The notes under the pieces are model-generated. The model was not told the DNA's origin, searched no databases, and saw only the letters and a list, made by a program, of their open reading frames with translations. Source: Eurosta solidaginis (lineage: Eukaryota > Arthropoda > Insecta > Diptera > Tephritidae). From it: a DNA stretch of 64,000 nucleotides. Positions 10,418 through 21,960 of the stretch are shown here, in pieces. The translations under genes and the position numbers were made by a program. The first letter of the stretch is position 1; every line of letters starts with the position of its first letter. The DNA lies in contig NC_090320.1 of NCBI RefSeq assembly GCF_040869045.1, forward strand, positions 247,752,978-247,816,977, given 5' to 3'.

Positions 10418-10689
10418 TTATTGTCCTGTCGTCGCAGCCGCTTGCCTGGCGATTCAGCTACCGATTCACGATCCACACCCGCAGCTATGGCATTCACATT
10501 TGTATTTTTTGTTGTGACATTAGCGCTAACATTACCACCTGAGCTCGGGAGAGTGTCATTAGCTGCGCCGCCACCACCCGCCACAGCTTCGGCTGCTTTT
10601 TTATCACCGCTATCACTACGACTGCGGCTTTTGTTGAATTTTCTTATGGCAGCGGTTACTTTCTCCTTTAAACGTGATGACATTTTCAT
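10418..10689 (-). CDS. UBE2QL1 (CG4502-like): UBE2Q-like E2: exon 1 (N-terminal region)
   Basis: First coding exon, 272 bp to the donor GTATGT at 10417-10412. It encodes a Lys/Arg/Ser-rich start (SSRLKEKVTAAIRKFNKSRS), then a low-complexity Gly/Ala/Ser/Asn-rich linker and KRLRRQDNK. Such a disordered, basic N-terminus is longer than in the compact vertebrate UBE2QL1 protein. Two in-frame Met codons compete: 10689-10687 (weak context, T at -3) and 10683-10681 (A at -3), so translation may begin at the second, giving MSSRLKEK. Intron 1 is only 66 bp (10352-10417). The assembled visible product is about 254 residues plus the missing last exon. Confidence 0.88.
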
Positions 10690-10822
10690 AAAATATTTTA
10701 TTAAATTTAGTTTTCCTCGTTTGTTAAGCTTTAATTATTAGTAGTCTTTGGTTATATTGACTTTGACTATATATATCTGTGGAGGGAAGAAGAGAAACTG
10801 GTCATAACAAACGCTGCACTTA

Positions 10823-10830
10823 TGACGTCA
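10823..10830. promoter_or_regulatory. CRE-like palindrome TGACGTCA upstream of the E2 gene
   Basis: A perfect TGACGTCA lies about 135 bp upstream of the E2 start codon, in the region where a promoter would sit. Such sites bind CREB/ATF-type bZIP factors. Chance occurrence is possible. Confidence 0.3.
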
Positions 10831-11169
10831 CAGTTGTGTACTATTTTTCGGTGGTTTTCTGCAGTTAGTTATCTTTTTATTGGCAGCCGTCAGCTTCCTA
10901 TGGTGTTTTTTGTTACTCCTTTTAATTTAATTTAATCGCTTCGAGCACTACTCTTATTCTTTCATCAGTCTTCTTTTTATTCAGTATTTATTTTTCCAAA
11001 AATTTCAACTTTAGCTGTTGCGCTTTTAAGTATCATTGACGTAATCGAAGCCAGCTTCGATCCCTCTATACAGATTCGTACATTATTTTACGGTCAACAG
11101 AGCATCTAAAAATAATGGCAAAAAAATTTATTCATGAAATTGTAAGTAATTGATTAAAATAAGCATATT

Positions 11170-12529
11170 CAGGACCGGATTAACAAGTAGGCAGACCCTG
11201 GGCCTGGGGCTTCCGATTTTAGGGGGCCCCCGAAAAATGAAAAAGGCTTCTAAAATTTTCTTACAAACAAAAAATTCTAGAGAGTGAAAGAAAAATATAG
11301 TCAGAATTGAAAATAAATTTTACTCAAATAAATAAAACTCAATTCACCGCATTCAAAAGGCGACGACAGACGAACTAGAAAAGGTTCCTAAAAACTTTTC
11401 ACCATTTCACATTTTCGACTCATTTGACAAATTGTATGAGAGTGCAAAGAAGTGTATCGAAGTGAAAGGAGAGTATAAGAATTATCTCAAAATGTACACT
11501 GGTCTTTTTTATTTTGAAAAATTTCGGTTATTTCTGGAACAGAGGGCGTAGAAGCCTATAAACGGAAATTTCAACTAGAATGATGAATGAGTTAATGATT
11601 AATGATGGATTAAAAATAAATGAATGTATTGCAACGAATTTGGGAATTTCCTGATATTTTTTGCACGTTTGGTCGTTAGAAGAGAGTTTAGTTTCATTCC
11701 GTGAAAATTTCAATGATTTCGAGGAAAAAACAAAACAATTATTACCTGGTGTAGGTTATACAGAAATCGTAAAACGTACTCGTCTTAGAACAAAACAACC
11801 TAATGACGGAAATGCTCCAGAAGTAGAATTTTCGCCTCGCGATGATTTTAGAACAAAAGGTTTGCTCGAAATCATCGACAATGTTCACAGTGAAAGTGTA
11901 TGGAAGTTTCAGAGAGATTTGCATCTCTCATCAACTTTTCTCTAAGTGATGGAGACCTCCACGAAGCTATAAATAACTTAGTTCGTTTTTATTCTAGAGA
12001 TTTAGAAGAATTTATCATTGAAAAGGAACAATTCCAAAGTTACGTGAACTCCAGATACACTGATGCACAAAAAATTCATAGTCATTTGTATAAGATTCTA
12101 ATGGAAGATCAATTAGCCGATGTATTTCCTAGCACAGAAATAGCTCTTCGGATTTTTTAACATTAATGATCACAAATTGTTTTGCCGAACGATCATTCTC
12201 CCAATTAAAAAGAATCAAAGCTGCTGAAAGAGCCACAACGCGACAAGAGCGACTCGAGATGTTAGGTGTACTTTGCATTGAGTCAGATTTATTGAACAAA
12301 ATCGATATTGATGATATAATTGATGAATTTGCCGAAAACAAATGTATAAAACGACATGTTTAAAATGTAGATAGTAATTTTATTGATATTATTACATTGT
12401 GACAATAAAAATTTTATGAAAGATATAAGTTTGTATTTTTTAATCGAAAAAAGGAGGGACCGGACGTGAAAAAAGGGGGCCCCAAATTGATGGCTGCCTA
12501 GGGCCCCATTGAGGGTTAATCCGGCCCTG
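11170..12529 (+). mobile_element. hAT DNA transposon, decayed, perfect 8-bp TSD
   Basis: Starts CAGGACCGGATTAAC and ends GTTAATCCGGCCCTG, giving imperfect terminal inverted repeats (13 of 15 bases). It is flanked by AGCATATT at 11162-11169 and 12530-12537, the 8-bp duplication diagnostic of hAT. At 1360 bp it is shorter than a full hAT element, so it is internally deleted. It lies between the E2 gene's 5' side and a Helentron-like repeat. Confidence 0.93.
11661..12363 (+). pseudogene. hAT transposase C-terminal half, broken
   Basis: Three overlapping frames (11661-11945, 11900-12160, 12166-12363) carry the distal catalytic region and the dimerisation domain of a hAT transposase of the type found in ZMYM1-like or 52-kDa-repressor-like proteins. 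The hAT C-terminal signature is clear: CFAERSFSQLKRIKAAERAT, followed by QERLEMLGVLCIE. The zinc finger and first catalytic part are missing, and stops and frameshifts separate the pieces. It cannot encode an active enzyme. Confidence 0.85.
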
Positions 12530-12537
12530 AGCATATT

Positions 12538-13195
12538 GTTTTGTTAAAAATCAGCCATTTTGTGAGGAACGGCTGGGGCCCTTGTCGTCGTGCTGTTCGT
12601 ACAATATATCGTGGCCTCTTTGTAGCTTGCGCTACATATGAGGATGCCATACGATATCGAATGGTTACTACTGCTCATGGTCTGAGGCGCATCCTTAGTA
12701 TATAAAGATGTATGTTGTTGGCATGTTTGCCAGTATGTCACACTATATCGACAAATGCGATGCAACTATTAATAGGTGAGCCTCCTCTTGGCCTGGTGGT
12801 GTTACAGCGTGCTATCACCTTCAGGTTGAAAGCAAGTTTGAGTATGCCGTTGCTAACTCATTCACCCTGAATTACTGACATTGATGCGTAGAGAGGTTAT
12901 TTGGTTAATAAGAGGAAATTGGGGGTACTGTTTTTAATCTTTGGCAAACGCGTTGTAAAAATTCAAGTAAGGGTAGGGTAACGATTGCGTTCATGTGTTG
13001 TGTGTATGTCTGGTGTACTCAGACATTGATATTTGGGGAATAGTTGTTGGGGTAAATGGTTTTGATGCTAGTAGGGCACTTCCGACTAGTCGGTCAGTTG
13101 ATATATTAAACAAGTATGCTTTGGGAGAAGACAGAGGGTGGCGATTGGTGGTGAGAGTGTTCCGGGCGTTTGGGATTTTCTAACCCCATCTTATT
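12538..13195. other. No gene seen
   Basis: Several short ORFs with no recognisable content and no clear repeat. Confidence 0.5.
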
Positions 13196-14140
13196 ATTAT
13201 ACCCAGCTGTACTTGTACACAGGCTATTATAACTTTGATTGGATAACCGTTGGTTGTACATGTATAAAGGAATCGAGATAGATATAGACTTCCATATATT
13301 AAAATCATCAGTATCGAAAAAAAATTAATTGAGCCATGTCAGTCCGTACGTCCGTCCGTCTGTCCGTTAACACGATAACTTGAGTAAATATTGAGATATC
13401 TTTACCATTTTACAATTTGGTACACTAGCTTATCTGGGCCCATAATAGATTGGTATTGAAAATGAGCGAAATCGGATGATAACCACGACTACTTTTTATA
13501 TATATAACATTTGGAACACACAAAAAACCTGATAATTTGGTAAATAATACACCTAGAATGTTGAAATTTGACGTGTGGACTGATATTGAGACTCTTGATA
13601 AAAATTTAAAAAAATATATATTAAAATGGGCGTGGCACCGCCCACTTGTGATTAAACTCAATTTTACAAATATTATTAATCATAAATCAAAAATCGTTAA
13701 ACCTATCGTAACAAAACAGAGAGGTTGCCTTTACTATAAGGAATGCTTTGAAGAAAAATTAGCGAAATCGGTTAAGGACCACGCCCACTTTTATATAAAA
13801 TATTTTTAAAAGGGTAGTGGACGAATAAAATTAGCTTTTTCTTTGAAAAAAAAGAGCTTTATGTCAATGGTATTTCATTTCCCAAGTGGATTTATAACAA
13901 TAAATAGAAAAGACTTCAAATTTTAAAAAATGGGCGTGGCACCGCCCCTTTTATGACTAAGCAATTTTCTATGTTTCGGGAGCCATAACTCGAAGAAAAA
14001 TTAGGTCAGAATAGAGCCATATGTATATGTATTATTGCGCAGCCTTGTTAAACTATTAAGCACACAAAACAAACAACAACAGCATTTCAAGTGTACAGTT
14101 GTGTATGTAATATTCGGTTTCACTTAGACTCCCTTACTTG
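13196..14140 (+). mobile_element. Helentron-like dispersed repeat, copy without array
   Basis: Starts near 'tatacccagctgtac', carries 'gtccgtccgtctgtccgtta' (13350-13369) and several 'gggcgtggcaccgccc' hairpins (13627, 13932), and ends at 'cccttacttg' (14140) after 'tgtaatattcgg'. The same order occurs, inverted, at 42043-45110 and at 52615-54720. No TSD, no protein, a conserved 3' end with a hairpin in the better copies, and a central array in one copy all resemble Helitron/Helentron non-autonomous elements. The class is an inference. Confidence 0.6.
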
Positions 14141-14159
14141 TTTTTATTTTATTTTCTAG

Positions 14160-14262
14160 GCCACCATTCCGTAATAGGTGGATACTCAACCAGTATGGGC
14201 TTCTATTACGAGCGTCTGACCAAAGACTTTAAAGTTGATATTCCGGGTAACAGAGATTAGAG
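14160..14262 (+). other. Exon-like short ORF of unknown origin
   Basis: After a pyrimidine-rich stretch ending ttttctag (a plausible splice acceptor), one frame reads HHSVIGGYSTSMGFYYERLT and on to a TAG at 14258-14260, 32 codons. I do not recognise it. It could be a terminal exon of an unseen gene or a transposon remnant; nothing upstream supports either. Confidence 0.25.
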
Positions 14263-14679
14263 CTTGCTCCGTTTCTGCTCATTCGGGAAAGGCCCTTCGG
14301 GAGCATCGTGGTCGCTGTGGTTGATATTTAAACGCGGAAGAGATGGTTAGCTCGAATGTGCATTGCAACCGGGTGCCATGAACCAAAGATTGGAAAAGGT
14401 TTCATATAAGCCTCTAACCCCACCAAGGTGATAGTGTTTCCACTAACATTATCAATTGGTTCCAAAGAAAGCAATTCTTTGGAGCTGGTCAAACGTTGTT
14501 TTACCCGTGTGTATTGGTGCATCGTAAGTTTAAGCATACGAGAGCAGGTGCTTACAATGAATCGAACATTTTCATCCATACCACCTGAAAAAAAGGTGCC
14601 GATGCGTGTAAGTAACATTTTTTTTAAGTCAAACTAATCGTGTTGATAAATATGTAAGTCACCACCCCTGTGGGTTAGA

Positions 14680-16420
14680 ACGGGATGAAACCAATATTTT
14701 CTTGTAATGACCACGGAAGGCAATTTAAAAATGATTTGAGGGCCTTCGCAAGGGAAGTTACAGATGCCAGGCTGGTTGATAGTCCTCGTGAAAGCAAAGG
14801 CTGACTTCACCACCATACACGAATCGCGATGGATGAGGCATGTAATGGAAAACGGAATTCGGAGTCACGTTGTGAGTTTTGTGGTGCAAAACTGGACAAT
14901 ATGTCGAAAACTGTCGCTTATGACCTCGAACGAGCTTGTCCTCGAAATTCACATTATATACATAGCACATTATATACATATAACATTTTTCGGTGTCCAT
15001 GACATCGAAATCATGCGCCAGGGTGGTCGAAGAAAAGATCAAAGACCTGATCCTTTAGAGCTTAGGTTTTTTTACGTCGCCGCTGCTCGAAAAACGTACT
15101 TTAATTGGACTATCTTCGCGAATTTATTGGATAAATATCCACCAAAGGACCATTATCATCGATAAAATTCTCCAAAACTTTCGGCAAGTCTCCTTATCGT
15201 TACAAGACGAAGTAAAAGAAGAACAACATTATCACTTACTGCTACGTACCTGCCTGCAACACAATAGGGATCTAGCGAGTCCGGTAACATAACGCGATGA
15301 GGAAAGAGGCCTACTCAGATTAAAGAAACGTGAGCCCAAATCGCGTAAGTGCGAGGAGCTTTAGATGCTGGCTGATAGGAATATTGCCACGAAATATTAT
15401 CGGAAAATCTGGGAGATAACGGAATGTTTGAAGGTCAGTGAAAATATTTGCAGGGATATTAATGACGATAAGTAATATACGCATATGGCGTACTTAAGTT
15501 ATGGAGGGAGCACTTATCCTTAATTCCAGATAACGAAGGAGATGACGAAACCAATAGCCCGATCCCTGACGACGTAACAAATGTTATGTTACCCGCCGTT
15601 CTGTTACCTGACGAAGCACCTTTCCACGAAGAGACTTCAGACAAAACAACTCTCTTTTGTCCACTTTATTTGCATTTTTACTGAAGAAGAAAATTCCAAC
15701 AGCAAATCTAAGCCGCAAAGGTCAGATATTTTTTATAAGAGGATACAATTGCCGATGTTAAAAGGAGCACGACGCAAATTGGAAGAGAAATTCGGACTAA
15801 AATCTCTTGGAAGATTATCGCAACTTACATTTTTTTTTCTCGTGTGTGCTGGTGATATTAATAACATTTGACTTAACAAGCAAGTCCTCTCATATCTGAG
15901 CTGGATAGAGGCCCAAAAAATTGGGTCTTGCGGTGAATGAGGCCAAGAAGTACTTGTAAACAAAGGAACGAAACATCTTTGATGTCAAAAAATGTAGTAT
16001 TTTTTGGACTTACTCGGCAGTTGAGGGCAAAGTTCGAAAGCGCGTTCTACAAATCTTTCATCATAACGGTCCTGATGTATGGCTGTAAGAATCATGCACG
16101 CTGTCCACAGACGATTGGAGTATTCAAGAGCAAAGTTTCTATGGAAGATGATCCTTCCTGTGTTGCCAACGGCGTGTATCGGCGTGACGAGCTATATAAG
16201 CTTTACGCTGACATGTAAGTAAAACAACTAGATCATGTTATGCGAATAAATGCAGACACTCTGGTCCAGAAAGTGTCCCTATGGCTAACCGCATTCGGTA
16301 GCAGAGGAAGGAGGACACCTCCATTGAGTTGGGAAGCCGGTGGAGGAAGTGTTGATCTTCCACTTTCTGAACCAAATTGTGAATATAAAGCATCCTCAAA
16401 CCCCCTTGAACACCAAAGCT
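14680..16420 (+). pseudogene. RTE-like LINE relic, heavily decayed
   Basis: Pieces match the LINE at 55314-60276. Near 14765-14850 is an endonuclease start (LVKAKADFTTIHESRW). At 15985-16230 is the post-RT domain (SAFYKSFIITVLMYGCKNHA ... YRRDELYKLYADM), followed near 16230-16400 by the C-terminal tail. The RT core is missing or unreadable, and stops are frequent. A SINE 3' piece lies within it at 15758-15835. Confidence 0.7.
15758..15835 (+). repeat. SINE 3' fragment
   Basis: 'cgacgcaaattggaagaga' followed by 'ttatcgcaacttacattttt' corresponds to the 3' body of the SINE at 3593-3963, diverged, with a poly-T-like end. Confidence 0.65.
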
Positions 16421-16567
16421 GTAAAAAGATTGAATCAATTGACAACATTCTTTTAAAAATTGTGATTTTTTGGTTGCATATTATAAAACTCCATTCATGA
16501 ACGGCTTAAAATAATTTAACTCAAAGCCAAAGTCTGTGTGTTATTGAATGGTAAAATATAATTCAAT

Positions 16568-17046
16568 CAGAGCTGTTAAATTTGAATTAGCATTAGTAAT
16601 GAATTAATTAGATGCTTATTTTAATGGCCAATGATTATTTCAATTGTTTTCCGAAAAAAGCAATTACTAAATGATTACCGTTAGAAAAAAATCAAAAAAA
16701 AAAGGTCATGATTTTTTCCGATTATTGAAAAAAATCAAAAAGAAATCAAAAGTAATCAAAATGATTACATTTTATTATTTTTGATTTTTTCGATTATTTT
16801 TTATTTTTGGATATTTTTTTGATTACTTTTCCGCTTTGTTGAAAGAAAAATTCTCGTTTGATTATTTTTGATTTTTTTCAATAATCGTAAAAAATCATGA
16901 TTTGTTTTTGATTATTTTTTTAATCAACTGAAAGGTAATCAATAAAAATGGAAAATAATGGCAAATAATCATTAAATGACGTTTAAAGAAAATAATCAAT
17001 GGAACGGCTAATCATTACCATTAGTAATCATAATTTAACAGGTCTG
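16568..17046. mobile_element. hAT-type MITE, 8-bp TSD AATTCAAT
   Basis: 479 bp with ends CAGAGCTGTTAAATT and AATTTAACAGGTCTG (inverted, one mismatch), flanked by AATTCAAT at 16560-16567 and 17047-17054. The arms are imperfect long inverted repeats with many 'aatcatta/taatgatt' motifs. The centre is nearly pure A/T with runs of 'aaaaaatcaaaa'. No coding capacity; mobilised in trans by a hAT transposase by inference. Confidence 0.9.
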
Positions 17047-17399
17047 AATTCAATATAGAGTGTGAATGTAGGAACCATTCCCAATCTTTAATGAATGTAA
17101 AAACTTGAAATGAATGCACAATTTTCTTCCATTCAGTACTAAATACTTTTTCCCTAAAGTTATTTTTTTGTATACTTTCATTGCTTACAGATATTTTATA
17201 TCAATTTAGGAGTTGGCTGCAAAAAAGACGTACAACGGGTCAATAGAAATAATAGCCCTTTCAAATTATTCAAGTAAATTATTTTAAAACCAGAAAGTCT
17301 TAAAGTCATCTTCACGGTTTCCGAACATTAGGCATACAAGGAATAGCACATCATAGCAGATTTTGTATACTTAGTAATTGGGTTGATTTTACTTCCAGG

Positions 17400-19440
17400 T
17401 CGGAAGAATGTTTGTCCGCTTTTCGTACAAATCTTGCAATCTATTTTTAAGTAACTTCTCATTGAGCCACAAACGTGAACTTTACACATAGATTAAAACA
17501 CCGCACATTGCGGACGAACTTTTCAAAACCACCTACATATCACAAATATTAACCGATTTTAATCATTTTTGTACAGAAATTTTTGTAATTGAATTCTGAA
17601 GAGACTCACATCGCCCGATTTTTAAAATTAATTAATTTAATTTTTAAACAATTTTACAAAATGTTCTTTAAAAAGTTGTTTAAACAAATTAATTTTGCAA
17701 AACGAATGTCAAATTTCAGATTAGCAATACCTACTATCTCTTAAAGTGTATATCATTCTCTTAAGTATTGAGCAAAAATTGTTTGTCACGAAAGTGATAC
17801 ATAAATACGTATTATAATATAAAGTTCTGCAAAGAATAGGCTATTTTGCAACAAATTTTTTAATAAACAAATTAATTTGAAGAATCAAGCGATGTGAGTC
17901 TCGTCAGAATTCAATTACGAAAATTTCTATGTAAACATTGTTGCAATCGGTTGATTTTTCGAACCTGTAAGTGGTTTTGAATGAAATTAGTGCTTAATCC
18001 CCAATGTGCACCGTGACAATGCAACAAAAGTAAAAAAATCCGTTAGGTGGCGCACGGATCGAAATAATTAGATAAGAATTTGAAAATTTTGAAACCAGCT
18101 TTTAAGTAACTTCTCGATGAGCTAGAGACTTGAAATTTCAAACTTAGTTCAGAGGTCGATGACAGCCGATGACACGATACAAAAAGATTCGCTAGGGGGC
18201 GTTCGGGATGAGATATTTAGAAAAATCGTACGAAACGGAGGGAATTTTGGGATTGATTTTTATGTAAGTTCTCATAGAGCTACAACTGTAAAACTTGACA
18301 GATAGGATAAGACGCCGAAAAAATTTAAGAAAAGGAGAAAAAATTCCGTTAGGTGGCGCACGGATCGAAATATTTAGATAAGAATTTGGACATTTGGTAT
18401 TTTTGAGTGCGATTTTAAAGTAACTTATCATTAAGTTACAAACATGAAACGGCAGAGCCAGGTTAAGACACCGTGACAAAGGAACAAAAGGAGAAAAAAT
18501 TCCGTTAGGTAGCGCACGGATCGAAATATTTAGATAAGAATTTGGAAATTTGGTGTTTTGAGAACGATTTTAAAGTAACTTGTCATTGAGATACAAACAT
18601 GAAACCTCAGAGACAGGTTAAGACACCGTGACAAAGGAACAAAAGGACAAAAAAATTCCGTTAGGTTTTGAAACCGGGTTTTAAATAACTTCTGGATGAG
18701 ACTTGAAATTTCAAGGTTAACTCAGAGGTCGATGATGGCCGATGACACGATACAAAAAGATTCCATAGGGGGCGCACGGGATGAGGTATTTTGAAAAATC
18801 GTACGAAACGGAGAGAATTTGGGATTGATTTTTATGTAAGTTCTCATTGAGCTACAACTGTAAAACTTCACAGATAGGATAAGACGCCGAGAAAATTTAA
18901 CAAAAGGAGAAAAAATTCCGTTAGGTGGCGCACGGATCGAAATATTTATATAAGAATTTGGAAATTTGGTGTTTTGAGATCGATTTTAAAGTAACTTGTC
19001 ATTGAGCTACAAACATGAAACCTCAGAGACAGGTTAAGACACCGTGACAAAGGAACAAAAGGAGAAAAAAATTCCGTTAGGTGGTGTACGGATCGAAAAA
19101 ATTAGATAATAATTTGGAAATTTGAAAGTGAGTTTTAAGTAACTTATCGATGAGCTAGAGGCTAAAAATTTAGAACTTAATTCAAAGGTCGATGACACCC
19201 GATGACACAATACAAAGACTTTCGCTAGAGGGCTCACGGACTGAGATATTTAGAAAAATCAAACGGAACGGATGGAATTTTGGTTTTTTATGTAAGTTCT
19301 CATTGAGCTACAAGCGTAAAACTTAACAGAAAGGTTAAGACAGCGAGAAAATGTAACAAAATAAGAAAATAAAAATGGACAAAAATCAGCGAAAAATGTC
19401 TCCTTATATAAAGACATATTCTTGCTAAACTTTGATTTCT
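17400..19440. repeat. Satellite-like tandem array, ~155-bp units, mixed monomer types
   Basis: Units are marked by 'ccgttaggtggcgcacgg' near 18040, 18347, 18503, 18919 and 19076 (156-bp steps where adjacent). A second monomer type is marked by 'gctagggggcg'-like phrases near 18190, 18765 and 19225. All carry 'aagtaactt.tcattgagctacaa'. The order is roughly B after every one or two A units, a crude higher-order pattern. A diverged fragment of the same family lies at 24130-24450. Not coding. Confidence 0.85.
17504..18008. mobile_element. Transib-like MITE inserted in the satellite, 5-bp TSD CACCG
   Basis: 505 bp, ends CACATTG...CAATGTG, flanked by CACCG at 17499-17503 and 18009-18013. The unoccupied site is visible in other monomers as 'gacaccgtgacaa'. 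Arms are inverted repeats: 'caaaaccacctaca' at 17525 and inverted near 17975, and 'gactcacatcgc' near 17606 and inverted near 17892. A CAC-type heptamer with a GC-rich 5-bp duplication is the pattern known for Transib, the superfamily related to RAG1. No transposase is present. Confidence 0.8.
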
Positions 19441-19814
19441 AAATTTTGACATAGAAATATTTATGAGAAGTAAAAATATAAAGGTGGAGCGCAATTGATT
19501 GACTAATAATATCTCCTTTCCTACCAACTTTCCAATCCAAGTAATTTATTTCTTTCATTAATCGTGTAAGATCAAAAAATTTTAGGTTTTGTTTATTGGA
19601 TTCCTTCTTAGGTATATCTCGCGGATAACTTGCTTATATAATATTCAAAAAACATGAAGATATAGTCGAGCTTTGCTGAACATTCGCAAAGACAATCTAT
19701 TGGTTTCTTGCTATACATATGTATTTCAAAATGTTACTATATGTCCTACTTATGTTGCTATTGTTGTAAAATGGATTTCGGAAATGAACACATTGTGCAT
19801 TGACAAAAAAGATA
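19441..19814. other. No gene seen
   Basis: AT-rich sequence between the satellite and the solo LTR, without recognisable coding or repeat structure. Confidence 0.55.
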
Positions 19815-19818
19815 ATAT

Positions 19819-20343
19819 TGTGACGAATATTAGCAACACTAAGGGATACTATCCTCTCTAAGCCGATGCTAAGCAGTGAATTGTATGTACATCATTAAAT
19901 CAATCATTATGTGTACCCATATGTCCATACGAGCAGCGGAGAAGAGACGCACAAACACATGCAAATATCTTATCTGAGATGCTCACAAAAGAAGGCAATA
20001 ATTTGTGCAAGTATGACCCATATATACACGCGCATATGAGAAGCTATAAACGTAGTTATAGCTGGTAATTTTATAGCTGATAACTAACTAGTAAATTCTA
20101 GATAGGAAAAGCCTAGAAATATGCAACGAGGAAACCAAACAGTACAAAAGGCAGTAACAGTAGAGGCACGACAATCAGTTTGATTTAAGACGCTATCTGG
20201 CGAGCAATAGAAGTGTTATTTTGAAAGTAGTCTAATAAAGCCATTTTGCATTATTGAATAGTGGAGTTATTTATTCAACAGTTTAGTGATTCGAACGTTA
20301 GTAGAAAGTTGAAAATAAGAGGAATTGCAGTAAATTCGTTACA
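19819..20343 (+). mobile_element. Solo LTR, 525 bp, TSD ATAT
   Basis: Starts TGTGACGAATATTAG and ends ATTCGTTACA, flanked by ATAT at 19815-19818 and 20344-20347. It carries a TATA-like 'agtacaaaaggcagtaac' near 20140 and a poly(A) signal AATAAAG at 20233. Same LTR family as elements A and B. No internal region remains. Confidence 0.92.
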
Positions 20344-20347
20344 ATAT

Positions 20348-21080
20348 AATAAAAAAGAAAAACAGATACTTGAGTTTAAATCATTTAAATTTAAATACAT
20401 CAAAGTGCATAGGTCTATAGGCAATCCCGTTGGAGCGTCTTAAGTTCGAGAATTTCGATAAAATTATGTCTGTTTCCATGACATCGTCCTACAGCGATTC
20501 AGTTCTTTTCTATTCGCCTGGGTCACCATCCCCATTTTCCTTCATCTGTGCTACAAAAAGAAATGTTCCATTGGTAGAAACTCTCAGAGGTTATTAATTT
20601 CCCTCCCCACAAAAGATTGAATGGCTCCATCGGACTACAGTTTTTTCACATCTGATGTTTTGACAGTCTTTGACGGGATATAAATGCAGGACCCGAGTGA
20701 TTGAGAACGAACATTAGTCTATCTGCCTATTTGCAAGGCATTGGTAAAATATTGAAATTGCTTTGGAAGGTTGAATTCTATCTTACTTAGCAGAGTTTTA
20801 TTGAAAGTCAAGTTTCTTTGCTGCCTAAAAAGCTACAACTACCTATAGAGCCTACGTTAATTGAATGTAATTACAAACTATTGTAATTAGACTAATATTT
20901 CTCTTAGAAAACAGAAAAAAATAGTATATTGCTATTTCAATGTGCAAACCTACAAACCATTATCTATAAAGTATTTGACCATATACCTCTAAGAAGAATG
21001 TATGGAGGAGCCTGTACTAAGAACTTTTATAATGAATCAATCACCAATTGAGGACGTACACATGTAGGCTACGGGCGGAC
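20348..21080. other. No gene seen
   Basis: AT-rich, only short ORFs, no clear repeat. Confidence 0.55.
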
Positions 21081-21081
21081 T

Positions 21082-21241
21082 TGACACTTTTTTTTTTTAA
21101 TGGGGACCAACCCGGTCTAATGTACATCCACTCAAAACAATTCTGCGCGTAGAGTTCACAGCGTCACACATTTTCTAAAATTTCACTCCCAACAATTTTT
21201 CATAACGCACATAAAGAAGTATAACTTCAAAAATGTAATGT
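21082..21241. repeat. End fragment of a long-TIR MITE plus dispersed repeat
   Basis: 21090-21122 ('ggggaccaacccggtctaat') matches the right end of the MITE at 46488-47380. The next 120 bp ('tttcataacgc', 'aagaagtataacttcaaaa') recur at 31560-31700. Confidence 0.65.
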
Positions 21242-21244
21242 ATA

Positions 21245-21600
21245 TATATAATAGAAAGTCGTGTTAGTATACTATTTATAACTCAAGAACGGTTGAACCG
21301 ATTTGGCTGAAAATTGGTGGAGAGGTAGCTTAGAACCAGGAGACGGACATGCTAGGGTCTTGAGATCAAAACGTGGACCTGGGTACAGAGCATTTATGCC
21401 GCTGGGTAACTAGGCTGTCGAGATATAGGCCAAAACGTGGAGCCGGATACCCCTAGAATGTGTGTGTAATATGGATATCAAATGAAAGTTGTTGCTGAGA
21501 GCTTTAACGTAATTTTCATTGTGATATTCGATTTAGTCGCATCAACATGGCAAAACTGATAAATATGCATGCGAAGCCGAAATAAAGACATGAATTAATA
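21245..21600. repeat. Dispersed repeat with 'actcaagaacggttgaaccg' core
   Basis: Non-coding segment with phrases typical of a high-copy insect repeat ('gaaccgatttggctgaaaat', 'tatggatatcaaatgaaag'). The last phrase resembles the unit of the 130-bp array near 42300-43860. Class unknown. Confidence 0.4.
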
Positions 21601-21739
21601 ATACCCACATACCTATTTACCTACGTCCTATTCAAATTGCCTGAAATTTGGTATATAAATTTGCCTATATTAGTATTTACGTTCCTTTTTTCCGGAAAAT
21701 AGACCAGAACTGCAACAAAAGACATACCACCCTCTGGGA

Positions 21740-21960
21740 CTGGCAATAAGGGATGAAGAAGAATGAGAAGAACTTGAGAGAAGAGAAAAGGGGGAAGGAG
21801 AATGAGACTGAGAAAGGGATAGATTAAGACGAAGATAGAGATAGATGAAGCGAAGAAGACGGAGGGAGGAGTGAATAAAAGGATTAAGAAAAAGTGAAGA
21901 GGGGAGGAGGGCAGAGTAAGACGGAAAAAGCTTAATAAAAATAGAAAATGCAAAGAAACT
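21740..21960. repeat. Purine-rich low-complexity tract
   Basis: About 220 bp of almost only A and G on the plus strand. The long minus-strand ORF across it is Leu/Phe/Ser-rich by composition and not credited as a gene. Confidence 0.7.

Noticed and set aside
18192..19237. Minus-strand ORFs of 67-95 codons in the satellite
   Set aside because: The same frame recurs with each satellite unit and has no protein resemblance.
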